A program made the translations under genes and the position numbers. Shown here in pieces: positions 63,964 to 64,000 of a stretch of 64,000 nt of DNA. Within the stretch, counting starts at the first letter, position 1. Each line of letters begins with the position of its first letter. This DNA comes from Vogesella aquatica (GTDB lineage: Bacteria; Pseudomonadota; Gammaproteobacteria; Burkholderiales; Chromobacteriaceae): contig NZ_JAQQLF010000019.1 of NCBI RefSeq assembly GCF_028548455.1, positions 16,802-80,801 of the forward strand, written 5' to 3'. A model generated the notes under the pieces. That model made no database searches and had not been told where the DNA came from. It saw nothing but the letters and a program-made list of their open reading frames with translations.

Positions 63964-64000
63964 TCGCCTCCTCAGCTGACGACGCAAACGAAACAAGCCA

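Overview
This is a GC-rich, gene-dense stretch of bacterial chromosome. Gene content and order point to a betaproteobacterium of the Neisseriales, most likely the Chromobacteriaceae (Vogesella, Chromobacterium or Aquitalea type). Signs of this are the order rpsA-ihfB-lapA-lapB-pyrF-hldA-DUF924-hldD, the order rpsF-priB-rpsR-rplI, a separate heptose kinase HldA, the ubiC-ubiA pair, and DUF4936, DUF815 and DUF2322 proteins. No phage, transposase, integrase, CRISPR array, tRNA or rRNA gene was seen. A strong rRNA-type promoter at 63935-63963 suggests that an rrn operon starts just past the right edge.

Layout. 0-6.4 kb: folate, tyrosine and shikimate genes (pabC, tyrA, aroA), cmk, two small accessory genes and a decayed chemoreceptor tail. 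6.4-13.5 kb: a housekeeping block with ribosomal protein S1, IHF-beta, the LapA/LapB lipopolysaccharide regulators, pyrF and heptose synthesis (hldA, hldD). 13.4-20.2 kb: Nudix hydrolase, nrdR, two tandem GNATs, ribD, an Ldh-type dehydrogenase, an unknown protein with an internal duplication, and an M32 carboxypeptidase. 20.4-29 kb: diguanylate cyclase, a cold-shock/Excalibur fusion, a MocR-type regulator divergent from a LysE exporter and racemase, a periplasmic binding protein, sulfide:quinone oxidoreductase and a chemoreceptor. 29.3-37 kb: mfd, a large PAS-GGDEF-EAL protein and rlmB. 37-39.2 kb: a copper-responsive operon (multicopper oxidase, CsoR, CopZ) with a visible operator. 39.2-40.7 kb: the S6-PriB-S18-L9 operon. 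40.8-47.8 kb: small proteins, a lipoprotein, a double GNAT, a large D-lactate dehydrogenase-like flavo-iron-sulfur protein and an isochorismatase-like hydrolase. 47.3-52.6 kb: leftward genes for Nudix-ThiE, a DUF815 ATPase, GNAT, HAD phosphatase, Hda and a PerM permease. 52.7-60.3 kb: purM, purN, DUF3108, an RNA m5C methyltransferase, grxD and a uracil salvage cluster (upp, unknown, uraA). 60.3-63.9 kb: DUF2322, ubiA/ubiC, LrgA/LrgB and SixA.

The most striking signal is not a gene. A short word, AGGTTGGCCGCA, recurs on both strands across the whole window. By hand I find 14 exact 12-mers and at least 47 copies of its 3' decamer GTTGGCCGCA. It sits inside coding frames and also as inverted pairs at gene ends, sometimes making a terminator-like hairpin. 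This is how DNA uptake sequences behave in naturally competent Neisseriaceae and Pasteurellaceae, but the word is unlike the uptake sequences I know from those families and lacks the CTG core of the Neisseria dialects. It is therefore a candidate new uptake-sequence dialect. It is absent from the ribosomal-protein genes seen here.
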